A stretch of 64,000 bases of DNA from Knoxdaviesia capensis (GCA_001510575.1 LNGK01000012.1:50301-114300), one strand, 5' to 3'; shown: positions 35,513 through 48,755, counted from the stretch's first letter. Program-made: numbers and translations. Notes: generated from the letters alone by a model not told the origin.

Positions 35513-36473
35513 ATGGTCCTCCCGGTATCGCTGCACTCGGTGGATGCCGTGCTCATACTGGATGGCAAGGATGGGTCTCGGGTGTACGCAAAATACTACA
35601 GCAGCGAGTCTGTTCTGCCATCCGCACCCGGAGTTCCCTCTCCAACGGCGGCTGCCGCACCAGCAGATGTGCGAGCGCAAAAGGCGTTCGAGACCCGCCT
35701 ATTTCGCCACACATCAAAGCTGGACTCCGAATTTGCGGTGTTCGAGGGCCGGTTAGTCATGACCCGGACCGTGGCGGATGTGGTGGTGTACGTCGTTGGC
35801 GATGCCGACGAGAATGAGATAATGCTGTTCAACGTGATGCTGTGTGTCAAAGACGCGCTGGCGATCTTGTTTAAGTAAGTGTGTCTGTTTCCCTCTGGTT
35901 TCGACAGTAATGGTCTCCTCAGCCAGACCCTGTTATTTGCCTTGACCTTTCGGGAGGTAGTCCAGAATCGTCTATTAGACATTCAGCAAATTGCTTACGG
36001 AGCAAGGTTCCGTACTTCAGACTTCATCCCATCAGCTCAGCAATCTGACAAGGCGCCTCCGAGCATGCCAAATACGGGAATAAGGCCACCTTTCGATCGT
36101 CTGAACAAGTCCCCTGCCTCATCTTCAGGATCTGTACAATTATCCGCGCTTATTCATTATCTTCCCTTCCCCAAAGCTGACTCAAAATCTCTCCAGGCAA
36201 TCTGCACCAGACAAGCATACTCTCGTATCAAACTACGACCTCGTCGCGCTGGCCGTCGACGAAGTGGTTGATGGAGGCGTCGTACTGGAAATCGATCCCA
36301 ATATTGTGGCGCGGCGGGTTAGCCGGGCTCCCCCGGAATACGGGGCCGATAGCACCGGGAGCAACGGCAGCGGTGGCGGCGGGCCCGGAGGCAAAACCGC
36401 CGGGCGAAGTGGTGCGACCTTAGCTCAGATGGGTATAAGTGTTTTTAGCGAGTGGATTCGGCAGAATATATGA
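35513..36473 (+). CDS. RET3: Coatomer subunit zeta (COPI)
   Basis: The small subunit of the COPI coat that forms Golgi-to-ER retrograde vesicles. Two exons, 35513-35874 and 36197-36473, give 212 residues with consistent phase. The longin-type domain starts with VDAVLILDGKDGSRVYAKYY and continues through EFAVFEGRLVMTRTVADVVV and NVMLCVKDALAILFK. After the intron it reads KQSAPDKHTLVSNYDLVALA and VDEVVDGGVVLEIDPNIVARRV, both typical of zeta-COP. The C-terminal helix TLAQMGISVFSEWIRQNI is kept. A Gly-rich linker (about 180-192) precedes it and is not part of the yeast protein as I know it. The 322-bp intron is longer than its neighbours', so a missed small exon is possible, but the joined frame needs none. 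Confidence 0.92.
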
Positions 36474-39400
36474 GATCTGGAGATATGGGAGTATATTCGG
36501 AACACGTGTGTAAGTTGTTGATGCCTCGCTTGTTTTGTTGGATTTCATGTTCATGTCATGTGCCCCTCTACAGGTTTTTCGTACCACGGAAAGTTTTTTT
36601 CTTTTGAAATGTTTTTCTGTCTTGTCTCTCGATGTTTAGGATCTTATTTTTATGAGTGGGAGGATGCACTAGCTCGCTCTAATTTTGCTGGGATATTATA
36701 AATGCAGGATTGTCCAGGCTTCAGTATTATGCGCCGGGTAATCAATGGTGCCGTGGTGTAAGTGTATTGCGGATACTCGTCTGTTATCCACGCAATGTGC
36801 CCACAGCCCATCCTGCGGGCGTATACTGTACACTGGTTTGGTGGCCCTTTTGTAGGACATTCCGGAAAGACCAGATCGTTTATTTGGAACATGAAAAAGA
36901 CGTTATGATGATCTTCACCGGCAGTTCTGATCGTAGGATTTAGAGTCAAGAAATCGTGCCCACGATGATATAGTCGACATCCAGATATCGGCGCGGCGTA
37001 TAGGTATCTATCATCTAGGCATATCACCTATACTGGACTTTTTCAAGTTGAAATACAATCATCCATCGACTTCTGTTGTATACGTAAGATAGAGGACGAT
37101 ACACCGCAGATGACTTGTGCTTCTCACCTAAAGAAGAGGATCAGAGCGAGGCACACCCTCCAGTATTAAGATACACGTCAATCTTATCGTGTGACCCGGC
37201 TTGAATGACTAGCTCCGTGTCACCTACAATGGAACTTTTTGAACACTCACTAGAGCAAAACACCAGAACTGAAGTGTGAGGCTTGTCTGCAAGAATGACA
37301 GGGCACATGAACCAGGGTGTTAGTCGCATCTCACTCAACCTTGGGTTGTATATTTTCACACACCCTCCAGCATTCGAGGGTTCTGGGATCCCAAGCAGGC
37401 GTTTGGGAAGCATGGCCAGTGTCTTTTTGTTCTGTCGGCCGTATGGATGCTGTTTCCCCTCTCATGGTGCGATAGTCTTGCTTGAATACACATCTTCTCT
37501 TGGTCGATAGAAAGTCTGTAAGCGAGCACAGAGATACGGTCAATATCCCGCCATCCGTGAGACTACTATCACAAGACTTTTCAAATATACAAGAGTCGAC
37601 ATTGAGATTATTCAAAGAGTTATAAGTGAGAGTGATGCCTTCCACATACAAACATGTAAAACCCTCGTTATTCCTCATCCATTCTCACACGAAGCGGTGA
37701 TACACAGCACTCACTGACTTACATACTCCGTTTCCCTCTGGGGTGTGGTGCCGTTAGTTTGCGGCCCGCATTTGGGGTCGATATGTGGTATGCAGACAGA
37801 GTAGGTACGATAGGTGACATACGTACTACACTGCAAAGGCGGTCGGGGCCCTGTCCAAGCCATGTCAGTACCGTGACATTATAAAAAAGTTCCCAATGCC
37901 TGCCAAGAGCAAGCAGGACATGCAGGTCTAGACACAGGACCCAAGAAACGAGCCCAGCTAGGCGGAATAAAGGATACATGCAAACGACGTCTCGTCGTTC
38001 AGAGACGCCCGGAACGGAAATCGAGGAGCTTTTGTCCGACCTAGAAAGATGCCGAGAAGCTCTGAGGCTTGAGAAACGCTATGCAGTATGATGCTTAAGA
38101 TTGCACACTCCAAGAAGGTGGCTTCTCTCCCAAGTCTTGGCTCGGTCTTGTAGGATTCTCGACTTTCGGGGGATGTTGGACACCAAGAGTCCAAGTTTAG
38201 CTGAGAGGGGATCAGGAAACGTGCCATGAATCGTGACTTTTCGGGGGTGGTGTGACATGGTGTGAAGAGGGAAGATGTCGGCAGAAATGAAGCGAGAAAA
38301 AAATAATCACCTCAAAAATAGAACCGTTTTAACGAGTGGTCCGAGCAGTTGGTGATTCACCACCCACAGGTTGACATCCCGCTTTCTAGCCTGGAGTGCA
38401 CGTACCCCCCGGAACAACTATACAGACGCCTTGAAGAGCCACAGTTCGCACTTACAACTCTGAGTATGTAGCCGCCTGCCCAAGGAATTACACTAAAACA
38501 AGTATGGACAGGCATATATCCCCAAACCAAACTTCAAGAAGATGGAAGCCCACATTCAGCTGGAACACCATTTCATGCTATCTAAGAGTACGGGGTTAAG
38601 ATAAGCCCCCGAAGCCGGAGACCGACCGTGTCACTCAGTTGGAGTCAATAGCGGGTTCTGCAGTAGCTTCGTTGACTCTGTCGTATGTACAATATGCACT
38701 CATAGTCTCAGCCACTAGAGGCCGACAAAAGTTCTGACGGGCAACCCGTTAGGTCGGATTCTGTGATCCACAGCCCACGACAAGGGAAGGGGGGGTGCGG
38801 GCCTCAACAGTCGGCTGTATTTCAGCGCTGAGACTCAGGACTCAGGAGAAGGGCTCTTCAATAGGCGCGGAAGGATACGTATACACCGCAAGGCCTGACC
38901 ACTAGAGATTTGAGACTTCAGAGTATGTGGTAAGTATACTACTGTACAGTATGTATATGATCACAATCTCCGCTTCGGACGATGAATACATATGGGTGAT
39001 GTGGTGTGGTGAATGATCCGTCACTTAGGGTTACCAAGGGTAGTCTGGATGACAAAAAGGAAGGCTGATTGATAACAGTAACGATACGGTACACGGCTTG
39101 AGGTGTGGGGCGTCAAACAGGAATGTGCGTTGCCGGCCCCCGACAGCTGGCGGCGGGGCAAAAGTCAAGAGTAATTGCAGCTGGCAGTGAGGGGTCTGTC
39201 CAAGATTGAATCAAGAAGGCATAAATGGTCTAAGGCATACCTTCTCAATTAGGAACTCACGGTTTTATATTAGTAGCATTCCTTTAGCTGTTTTTTTTTA
39301 GATAGAGAACTCTTCTTACTTCTTACTTCCTATTACTTTTCAAGCTTCATTCTATCAAGGTTTCTCTCGATAAGTTCGAAAATCTCTAAGACTCTATCTT

Positions 39401-42400
39401 CAACTGCTTTGTCTTCAGGAAACAATTGAGTCCTATTCACCGGGTTTTCTTTGTTCGTCCCTTCTTTCTTTTGGATATAGAGAAGTGCATATCAATCAAG
39501 CTTGTTAAACCCCTCTTCACTAACAATCCATTGTTGTGAGTCTATTGTTTATACCTTCATCCTATGAATTAACTTCAGTATTGCTGATCATAAGTCTCTA
39601 GTCCGGCATGAATTGACTTCAATCTCCCTCTCAAAGTCGCGCCATAGCTACTATTCAAGACAGGACTCGGGTGTATCTACCTCTGTAAGTGTGGTGGCTG
39701 TTCCTGTGATAATCTGTGTCAACCCCTGTCCATCATGTCGGCCGCTCTGGCAATTGGCCTGGTTTAGGGTTAGACCCAAGTCTTGTTTCGCACTCCCCAG
39801 CCAACTCTTCTCCAACCCTCCTCCGACCCAGTTTTCTGCCCATTGTGTTTGCTTCCGCGAGTATCAAGTTCTCAATATCGGCAACGAACACACTTTCAAA
39901 AGATCTTCTTGGCCGCAGCTGGATATCTAGAACGCCGAACTCGGTCCCTGGTCCTGCGTGTCATCTCATCTTGTTCCCACCTCTCATGCACCATCCACAC
40001 ATACAACGCCACCAACATCATCACACACACACAACATGCAACCGCATCCATGGTCAAACTCTTCTCCACGCTTCATTCTGTCCTACTTTTCCCAATGTCC
40101 TATATATCCGTCACATCCTATTCCCACCCTACAAGTTTGTTCCAAAACGGCCCCGTTGCCCGTCAAACAACTTATCTAAACTAAACAGAGGGGGTCTTGA
40201 TTTCTTGACTTTACCAGATCCAGACATCAGGATCGTTTGTCGAGGCCATGCCGATTTAAAGTTGGATCTCCACGCCAATGCCCAACGGAACCTTTGACAG
40301 AATGCCCCCTCCATATCCTTGGCCCCCTGTCTCTGCTATATTCTCAGGTTACCTACCAGTGAGAAAAATGAAGCAAATGTCTTCACTCACCATCCAACCG
40401 CACAGCCCGAGCCATCTACTAGTGCGGATAGTCTTATATGAGTAGACCACGTTTTGCTACAAGAACGCGCACTCTCTCAAGTCCTGAACTACTACCGTGG
40501 AGCCCCTAGACCCTTGCAATTATTTTATACCGAACACGTCGGTTGTCATGGTCCGTTCACCATATGATATCTTACTGAGTGGGCTTCGAAGAAAACACCG
40601 CACAACCAATATGCAGGCCATCCTATCTGCTTAGAATCTTGACCACAGTGTCCTTCAAACCCCAGTAATCCATTTACACCATCACAGACAGATCATGTCG
40701 GCTTTCACAGAAGCGGTAAAGTTCTCGCTTGGAGAAGCCTACCTTACAGCCATACACTACACACTTTCACCACACCACTTGAGTCGGCAGGGGTGTGCAT
40801 CATTTCCGAGCAGTTTGTCCGCTCCCCCAGGCCTCGTACGGATACACCCACCATTACGAGTACACCATACAGCGCCGAGAGAAGTCATAGGCCGGCCGGC
40901 CAAACCTGGAACCATAAGGGACTTTTGAATTGCGGGCGGGCCTTTTTTTCAACCACCTTTCTTTCGGTGATAGTCGTCACTAACATAAACTGAAAATTAT
41001 TTGGCACAGGTCGGATATCCTGCCAACCCAGTACTCGAGCAGTCTCCTGGCTCCCTATGAGTACAGTGTCGACGGCTATATCCATCTAAGTACAGTACAT
41101 TCACTACGTGTGTACTCTATTCATATACATGGACATCCAGTCACCCATGACGGTCTATTACTGAATAGATTTTCATCATCCACTTAGGTTCTGCTCTAGA
41201 GGTATATTCCCTGATCCCGCTATAATAGGCCTAAAACAAACAAACTTTCTATGTTGAGATGCTGTATAATAAACCTGATGTCTATAATGATAACTAATTC
41301 TTGAGTAAAAGCAGAATAACATCTCTTATCTCCTAATGTTGATAAGCCCAGTTATTCGAGATTAGCTATTAACTTAACTTCGTTGTTGACTTGCTGTGTC
41401 TTTGACTTCTTTTTTCTTCTATTCCTTCTTTTGCTTTCCCTCCGTCTATCTCCTTTTCTTAAGACAAAGCCAGAACGCTACGGCTCAGACTACGGCAAAA
41501 ATCGAGAGAAGACATCCTAATTCTGGCTTTAATTCATACCCCCTGGGTCTGAGTTTCGTAAGAAGCCAAATTTTGCATCGTGAGTTTTCTGGCTCCCATC
41601 CCCTCCCACACATCCTTTCCATACACCCCTCCCTCCTCCTGTCAAGTCGCTCTATGCCGTTGGTCGGACTTGGCCTTGCATGCTTTGCCACTAGGTTAAC
41701 CGATTCTCGTTGGGTTCCATGCGTTACATGCAACACCAAGAAACATCGTCTATACAAAAGTTCACTTGCGTTGTGTCTTGATTCGCGGTCTTTCTCTGTG
41801 ACTCGACCATTGTGGCCTCCCTTCCCTTCTAACAACTTCTTCTCCTGCATGGTTCACATGGGTGATTGCCTAATCGTGGGGTGTTCGCTAGCTAATGTGC
41901 CATACTTGTTAGTACAGCCTGCAAAGTTGACTACTTGGCGACGTAATTCGATATTCGACAAATCCCGGTCCTCCCTTGTCCAACTTGGCAGCCTCCGTCG
42001 ATACGGGTGCTTCATCCTGTCTCTATACTACTGCTGTTGAGGGCCTCCAAACAATATTCACAGCAAGAAAGGTGAATACTAGCGTTCAAGCCCAGGTATT
42101 TACATCATTTGATACAGGGAGAGAACTCCTTCAACTAATATTCTCCATTGTCTCTGGGAAGAGACAAAGATCGAAAGAAATCGGACAGGAGAATCTAGGT
42201 AAGCTATGGCCGTTCTCTCCACTTCGACATATGGTCTTTCTGCTTCCTACATCCACGCCCTCCTGTTCACACCACTATTCTCCCGAATTCTTATATCCTT
42301 TTACATACAATGTGGCTACGGGTTGGCAAGTGCCAACTTCTACTGCTTAATGATGCGTATTAGAGCACAACCTCACACTTGGCTTCCACCCGTCCTCTGG

Positions 42401-42861
42401 ATCCCCATTGTGTGGATCTTGCCAGAACCCTTGAGAGAGTTTGTGTGGGTGTGCCTCTGTTTGTGTCCTGTCCTAGGAGGCTTCTGCTGAGTTGTTACCT
42501 TTGGGCGAATCGATTACAGTACTGTACCTCACATACCACGTTGAGTCGCCACCTGTTAGAAGGACACGTACAGTACATCATCACCATTGACGCCCAAGCA
42601 GTTTTCAGCAGTCCAACAGCAACCACTATGTTTCACACCCCTCGCACGCCCCCCTTGTATCGTCCACTGAAAATCCTCCCGGCTGGCATAGCCATATCAG
42701 ACCTGACTACGCTTACACACAAAACTTAGACTGACTCTTTCTCATGAGTGCAGATACGGACGGTATAGTGCCCACGGTGTGAAGTCAACTGGAATACTAG
42801 GCCTAGAGGTAATTCCAGGGGTTGGGGACCTTACAGACAGAAATTGTGGGTAGTAAAGGCC
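36474..42861. other. 6.4-kb stretch without a supported gene
   Basis: It lies between RET3 and dcl2. Short ATG-started frames occur on the minus strand (37141-37413, 90 codons; 37958-38227, 89 codons) but match nothing I know and carry no clear splice partners. Two AT-rich patches, about 39240-39560 and 41160-41400, could be decayed repeats; no transposon motif or terminal repeat was seen. Palindromes of the ACTGTACAGT type occur at 38941-38950 and 42515-42526. Confidence 0.5.
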
Positions 42862-45800
42862 ATGGAAGCCGACCCGGCCGCGATGGACGCATCTCACAAT
42901 GGAATCCAGCCTCCGGGCCCTTCTGGTCCGGAAACTCAACCCGTCAACCCAGCTCATCTATTCTCCCCCGGAAGAAGTCACTGGGAGGCAACTGTTGAAT
43001 CCAACACCCTTCTCGGAAGACAACCCAAACGCCAAAAGAAACGACATAGCAGCGACAGCAGCAGCAACAGCGACTCGGACGACGGAACCAACAACAACAG
43101 CGACGAATTCCAGTCACTCAAGCTTTCTAACGGCGCTTCTATCACTGATACTCCTGTCTCTTCTTCGCCTTCTCCATCTGAGTCCTCACCAGAATCTCCC
43201 AGCGGGGACATTCCAGACGGTGATCCTACCAGCGCCCAACCCCAGACTCCCGCCATAATGTCAGCCTATGCGTACCAGACCGAGATGTTTGAGAAGAGCA
43301 AGACCAGAAACATCATTGTGTCGGTAGGTCAAACTTTTGTAAATTCTGTTTGTTTTTGCAGATCTTGAGCCGAAACTGAATAATATGATCACTCCTTTGG
43401 CAACATCCCGCAGATGGATACAGGAACTGGAAAGACTCAGGTGTAAGTCGGCTATGATCTCTCTCAGCCATCGCCTTGGACGGACATCATCCCCATCTCT
43501 TTGTCAGAAACTAGCTTGTTCTCATATGCGGAGTAAATTTCACTACTGACTTCTCTCTATAGAGCTGTGATGCGAATCCGACATGCACTGGACGAATCAA
43601 GAAAGGTCAGTCCTAGCTATAGATTCAACTACAAACATACCACTGCTCTACCCAGTAGTCGGACTAACATAGACAACCATCGACTCAATATCTAAAGATG
43701 TGCTGGTTCATGGCACCTACCGTCCCCCTGTGTTACCAACAACTCGATGTCCTTCAGGCCCAAATACCGTCTGCTAAGATGCGAAGCTTGACCGGGGAGG
43801 ACAATGTCGACACCTGGAAGAGCAAGGAGATATGGGAGGAAATCACAAAGGGTATGCACCTGATCGTCAGCACGCCACAGGTGCTATACGATGCGTTGTG
43901 TCATGGATATCTGAGCATATCTGACTTTAGTCTGCTGGTATTCGATGAAGGTACGCTGGCAGTGTCTCCTCCCTAGGATTATCTATGTGCGGTGCACAAG
44001 CCATTGAGTTGCTGTAACTAACTGGGGTATACTGTGTGTCTATAGCTCATCGTTGTGTCGGAAACGATGCCGGGCGCATGATCATGCAGCACTACTACCA
44101 CCCTTCCAAACTGAACAACGAGGCTGTCCCCAACATCCTCGGACTGACGGCTAGTCCTGCAATGTCATGGAAACTCAGCAAGCTTGAAGAGCTTGAGAGC
44201 ACTCTCGATGCAGTTTGCCAGTCTCCACAGAAGCATCGCGAAGATCTCGTCGCCCATACTCGCCGACCTCAGCTCGAAGTGATTCCGTTTTCTCTTATTG
44301 ATCCAGCAAAAGTCGGTTTCTCCTACCCTCAGTGCATCGAGTACTTGGCCGGAGAGCGAGCGGTACTGGAGGCCCATGATCAGTACCCTACCAAAAAGAC
44401 GCCTTACATCAGAGCCGCTGATCAGATCAAGCCTATTGTTGATCGGAGTCGCATTATGACGGTCGAGTTGGGCTCCTACGCATCCACGTCATATATTTGG
44501 CAAATCATTCACAAGGAATGGACGAGGGGTCGACAGTCACTGCATGACTTCAACAGCAACGATGCCGTCACTGAGATCTTGTCACAGACGTTCGGTCGCA
44601 TCCCCATCAAAAAGCCAAAGCCTCAGGATCTGCGATCGGATACAGCCAGCGCAAAAGTAGGAAAACTGATCCGTTTACTAGAGAGCCTACCAAAAGAAGC
44701 CCGCGGTATCATCTTCGTTCAGCAACGGCCTTCTGTGTCAATGCTGGGCCGGATTCTCGCATACACGCCATCAATCCGACAGCGATTTGGCGTCGGCACC
44801 ATCGTTGGGGCCTCGGGCAAGGGAGCCCGGGGTAAAGAGATATGGGATATCTCCAGTTCTGACAAGCTCGCTGAAAAGTCCCTTGAGCGCTTTCGCCGCG
44901 GGAAGATCCGCCTATTGGTTGCCACTAGCGTCGTTGAAGAAGGAATTGACATTCCTGCCTGCAACTTTGTTGTCTGTTTCGACCGCATCGAGAATATGAA
45001 GTCTTTCATCCAGAGACGCGGCCGCGCCCGGATGCGCGATTCTTGGCTCTACATGTTCCAAGACGAGGATGTGCAAAAGCTGGGCAAGAAAACGCCTGAC
45101 TTTCAGGAGTGTGAGAAAATAATGAAACAGATCTACGAAAGCGAAGAGCGTGAGGCTAAGCGCCTACGCGAGCTGGAGGATTCCGAGCCAATCCCTGCTG
45201 ACATCATGTTCCGTGTCGAGGCGACTGGTGCCCTGCTGAACATGATCAACGCCAGTCAGATGCTCAACCACTTCTGTCAAGCCGCATCGCCCAAGAAGTT
45301 CGTTCCTGAGCGGCCAGAATACATATACGACACGAGCATTGATCTAGGCGGCACCCGGGCAACGGTCATCCTTCCAGCCTGGGTACCTCGAGAAGTGCGT
45401 CGCGTGGTGGGTGAGCGACGCTGGCAATCCCAGCGCAATGCCAAACAAGATGCCAACTTTTGTGCTGTCCTTGCGCTGTACCGGGCCGGGCTTCTGAACA
45501 ACCACCTCAACCCCCTTACAGCAGGTGATATGATCGAAGACGCTGCCCCGTTGGTTGGCATGGTCAGCGCGGAGATCGACCCGCAACGCGCTCAACGTAT
45601 CATGGCTCTGCAGTGGATGGCCATTTCACCTAAAGTGTGGACGTACACTGTTGAGATACGTGACACAACTTCAAACGAGAGCTTGGGGGTTTACTCAATG
45701 ACTGTCCCAATCAAGCTCATGGCGCCTTTCTCCTTCAACGTGTACCCTCACGTTAGAACGGTGTGGACGATCTACATTGGGCCTGGCATCCCGTCCGTCG

Positions 45801-48079
45801 GCCGACCCAAGGAAGATCACACTGATATTTTCGTCCAGATGGTGCATTCCCAGCGCCTACCTATCTCTACGGACGACCAGCACCACCTTGTTGTGTTCAC
45901 TGCTCCTGGCGAGTCGCTTTCAATGGACCAGATTGGAGCCCACGCTGTCGATATGGACACTCTGAAAACCGATACCACAGGAGCGCCACTCGGGGAGTTT
46001 CTGATCCGCGACATTGTTCGGTGCATGTACACCTTTGCTGGAGTTCTTCCACGAAAACCAACCGTGGAGCAGGTTTGGAAGCCATTCGCTGACTACGCTG
46101 ACGCCCCTGATGATGGCCCGTACCTCATCCTGAAGCGGATCACCAAGCGAACTGACTTTTTGCACCCGTTTGCACCTGAACTTGAAACCGAAAACGCTAG
46201 CCGCACAAGACTAGGAAGTCTTAGTCTTGACAAGAATCGCGCCGGCGGCAATGCGGATGATGATGAACCTACAGATGGCGTGCCGGTGAGATCTCCAGGA
46301 GGCCGGAAGCCATACGTGTACGAACATGTCTACCCAGCCTCAATGGCCAAGGTTGACAGCATTCCCATGCACCACACTCGGTTCGCGATGTTGATTCCAT
46401 CGCTGATGCACGAAGTCGAGATGCATGTCTTGGCTCAGGACCTGGCGGCTGAGCTACGTCGCAGTGGCGTCCGCATCGATCGGCCAGAGCTAGTTCGGAT
46501 GGCTATCACCACTACGGAGTCACGAGAGCGCATGAACTACCAACGTATCGAGCTTCTAGGGGACTCGATCCTTAAGGTATTCGCGTGTCTGAGTCTCACA
46601 GCCGAATGTAAGTCAATCTCGAAGCTAGTAGCCTCACGTTCTGTTTGGTATTGGGTCCATTTGCTAACTGTCCGTTTGCTGGTAATAGTCCTCACATACC
46701 CAGTAGAATATCTGAGTCGATTCAAGGATGCTCTTGTGTCGAACACGAAGTTGGCCAAGATTTCCCTCCAGCGCCGATTCGGCTGCCACCTTGTTACCCG
46801 GCCGTTCACGGGCCTAAAGTGGCATCCGGCGTACGTGGAAGATTTTATGGAGTCTGACAAAGATCCCATCCCCCGAGCTCGGAGGGACATATCTGTGAAG
46901 ACTCTTGCCGATGTTGTCGAGTCCCTGATTGCGGTGGCATTTCTGGACGGTGGGTTGGAGAATGTTCAGAAGTTGCTCGTGCTCTTTTATCCAGATATCA
47001 AGCTCTGGAAGACTCCCGAGGAAGTGTCAGACATTCTATGGAAGACCCAGCTTTCAAATATGGACCTTCCTTCTGACCTGGAACCTCTCGAGCGGGCGAT
47101 CGGATATACATTCCGAAAAAAGTCGTTCCTCGTCGATGCCATTACCCACGCTTCGTACCACGACTCGGAGGGACAGACTCTAGAGCGGCTCGAGTTCATT
47201 GGCGACTCTATCTTGGATGATATTGTGGTCAGAAGACTCTTCTCCATGGACAACGAAATCCCGGAAAGTCAGATGCATCTGCTCAAAACCGCGGTTGTCA
47301 ACAAGTACTTCCTTTCTGTCCTCCTGATGGACATCACGATCACTCGGACTCACACTACGAACTCCACCGTCAACAGAAAGCCAGTGCTGAAGAGTGTGGA
47401 AGAGGAATTTCCGATCTGGAAGTACCTGCGGTACTCATCTACAATGATAGAGAAGGAGGCTCTAGCAGCATACGAGCGGTTCCTGGCTCATCGCGGTGAA
47501 ATGTTTGACGCCCTGCGGCATGGTAGCCGGTACCCATGGACGATTCTCACGGGTATGCGGACACGCAAGTTCTTTGCCGATCTGTTCGAAAGCATACTGG
47601 GCGCGGTGTGGGTTGACGCCGGACCGAACGGCACCAATGAGTGTGAGGCACTGCTGACTCGCTGGGGCGTGCTAACGCACCTAGACCGCCTGGTGCGCGA
47701 CTCTGTTGAGATCATGCACCCCAAGGAAGACTTTGGCCGCCGCACAGGCAACCTGCGGGTCCGCTACGTGTGCCATCACCGGGACCCCGCCGCCCAGGCA
47801 GCAGCCCGGGACGATGACGGCGATGTTTCCGTGACTAGTCCGACCGGAACTCGCGGCTTCGACTCAGACGATGACGATGCGGACAGCGACACGTCCAGCG
47901 ACTATGGCGATCTGGAGCTGCCGGATGCCGGTGTTGGCAGAAAGACGGAGTACGTCTGCCAACTGATGGTTGAAAACGAGTGTTGGGCGGAGGCGGTGGG
48001 CATTGATAGAGAGGATGCGAAGACGAAGGCGGCTGCAATTGCGCTCTACGGCCGGCGGTGGGATAAGACCAAGGCTTAG
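42862..48079 (+). CDS. dcl2: Dicer-like protein 2 (RNase III, RNA silencing)
   Basis: It cuts double-stranded RNA into small interfering RNAs for RNA silencing, in fungi mainly against mycoviruses and transposons. Six exons: 42862-43323, 43414-43442, 43563-43605, 43698-43950, 44046-46607 and 46689-48079, giving 1579 residues. Order: a Ser/Asp-rich N-terminal extension of about 140 residues; DEAD/DEAH helicase with Walker A MDTGTGKTQ at 155, DEAH at 261-264, TASP near 297-300, VATSVVEEGIDIPAC and QRRGRARM at about 585; Dicer dimerisation domain about 650-760; RNase IIIa with IELLGDS (E1098) and DVVESL; RNase IIIb with LEFIGDS (E1285) and DLFESILGAVW; a divergent C-terminal dsRNA-binding-like segment after an acidic stretch. 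No PAZ domain is visible. The catalytic acidic residues of both RNase III domains look intact. The first in-frame ATG is 42862. Intron 5 (46608-46688) is 81 bp and free of stops. Confidence 0.94.
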
Positions 48080-48404
48080 ATTGTTAGACTGCCGTTTATT
48101 AGGATTATTAAGTCGTCTTGTTCCATGTTCATGGCCTTCCCGTTGTGCGTTGGTTGGATGAGCGGCAGTGGCTTGAAGAGAAAACTCGTGGAAACTCTTT
48201 CTGTACTGGCCAAAGGCGTATTCGGATATAACATGTCAGCGAGTTCTGGATTCCTCAAGTACTGTAAACGTCAAACTCTCTGTTCATGTGGTGAGAAGAA
48301 CGTTGACATTAGGGTTCCCATTAATTAAACCCTAGGTGAGTTATTCTCTCTGGTTGCGGGTCTGGAGTATGGTGTATAGGACCGAATATTTGGCCCGACT
48401 TTCG
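48080..48404. other. Spacer between dcl2 and tRNA-His
   Basis: It should hold the 3' UTR of dcl2. No further feature was recognised. Confidence 0.5.
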
Positions 48405-48492
48405 GCCTTAATAGTTTAGTGGTTAGAATACGTCGTTGTGGTTCTTCCAAACGATGTCCGACGTGACCCATGTTCGATTCATGGTTAAGGCA
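48405..48492 (+). tRNA. tRNA-His(GTG) with a 16-nt intron
   Basis: The acceptor stem GCCTTAA/TTAAGGC pairs perfectly over 7 bp, with A as discriminator and a genomic G just 5' of base 1. The D-arm is GTTT-AGTGGTTA-GAAT. The anticodon stem is CGTCG/CGACG with loop TTGTGG...C, anticodon GTG. The T-arm CCATG-TTCGATT-CATGG is intact. An intron TTCTTCCAAACGATGT lies between bases 37 and 38, the canonical position. A T8 run about 12 bp downstream can serve as the RNA polymerase III terminator. Mature length without intron is 72 nt. Confidence 0.88.
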
Positions 48493-48524
48493 GCACAAAC
48501 CAATTTTTTTTAACCTTTTTTACC

Positions 48525-48541
48525 TTTTTTTTTTTTTTTTT
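48525..48541 (+). repeat. T17 homopolymer
   Basis: A run of 17 T preceded by shorter T runs, just downstream of the tRNA-His gene. The nearer T8 run at about 48504 is the likelier terminator; this one could act as a back-up. Confidence 0.8.
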
Positions 48542-48748
48542 ACTTCGGCCTCTTCTGTATTTTCATTTAGCCTGACTGTGGGTCGGGGGAGGCGGCGTTC
48601 TGACTGCGGGTCTCGGAGGGGGCGTTCTGTAACAAAGCACAAACTCATAATCTCCTTTCTCTCAGGCGGGACGTCAAGGGCCCCCTGGCAGCAAGAGAAA
48701 CAGGGAATCCGGAGCCGATGGGGAGAGGAGAGGAATATGAGAATCCCC

Positions 48749-48755
48749 TATAAAG
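48749..48755 (+). promoter_or_regulatory. TATA-like box of the secreted-protein gene
   Basis: TATAAAG lies 316 bp upstream of the start codon at 49071, followed by a CT-rich stretch of the kind that precedes fungal transcription starts. This would imply a 5' leader of about 280 nt. No transcript evidence is available. Confidence 0.35.

Noticed and set aside
36650..37027. 125-codon open frame on the minus strand after RET3
   Set aside because: It has no ATG near its start and no recognisable family or splice partner.
37141..38227. Two ATG frames of about 90 codons as exons of one gene
   Set aside because: No donor and acceptor pair joins them in phase with protein-like content, and neither resembles a known family.
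41396..42350. Two overlapping frames of 214 and 124 codons upstream of dcl2
   Set aside because: Both depend on non-ATG starts, show no domain, and sit next to an AT-rich patch in the dcl2 upstream region.
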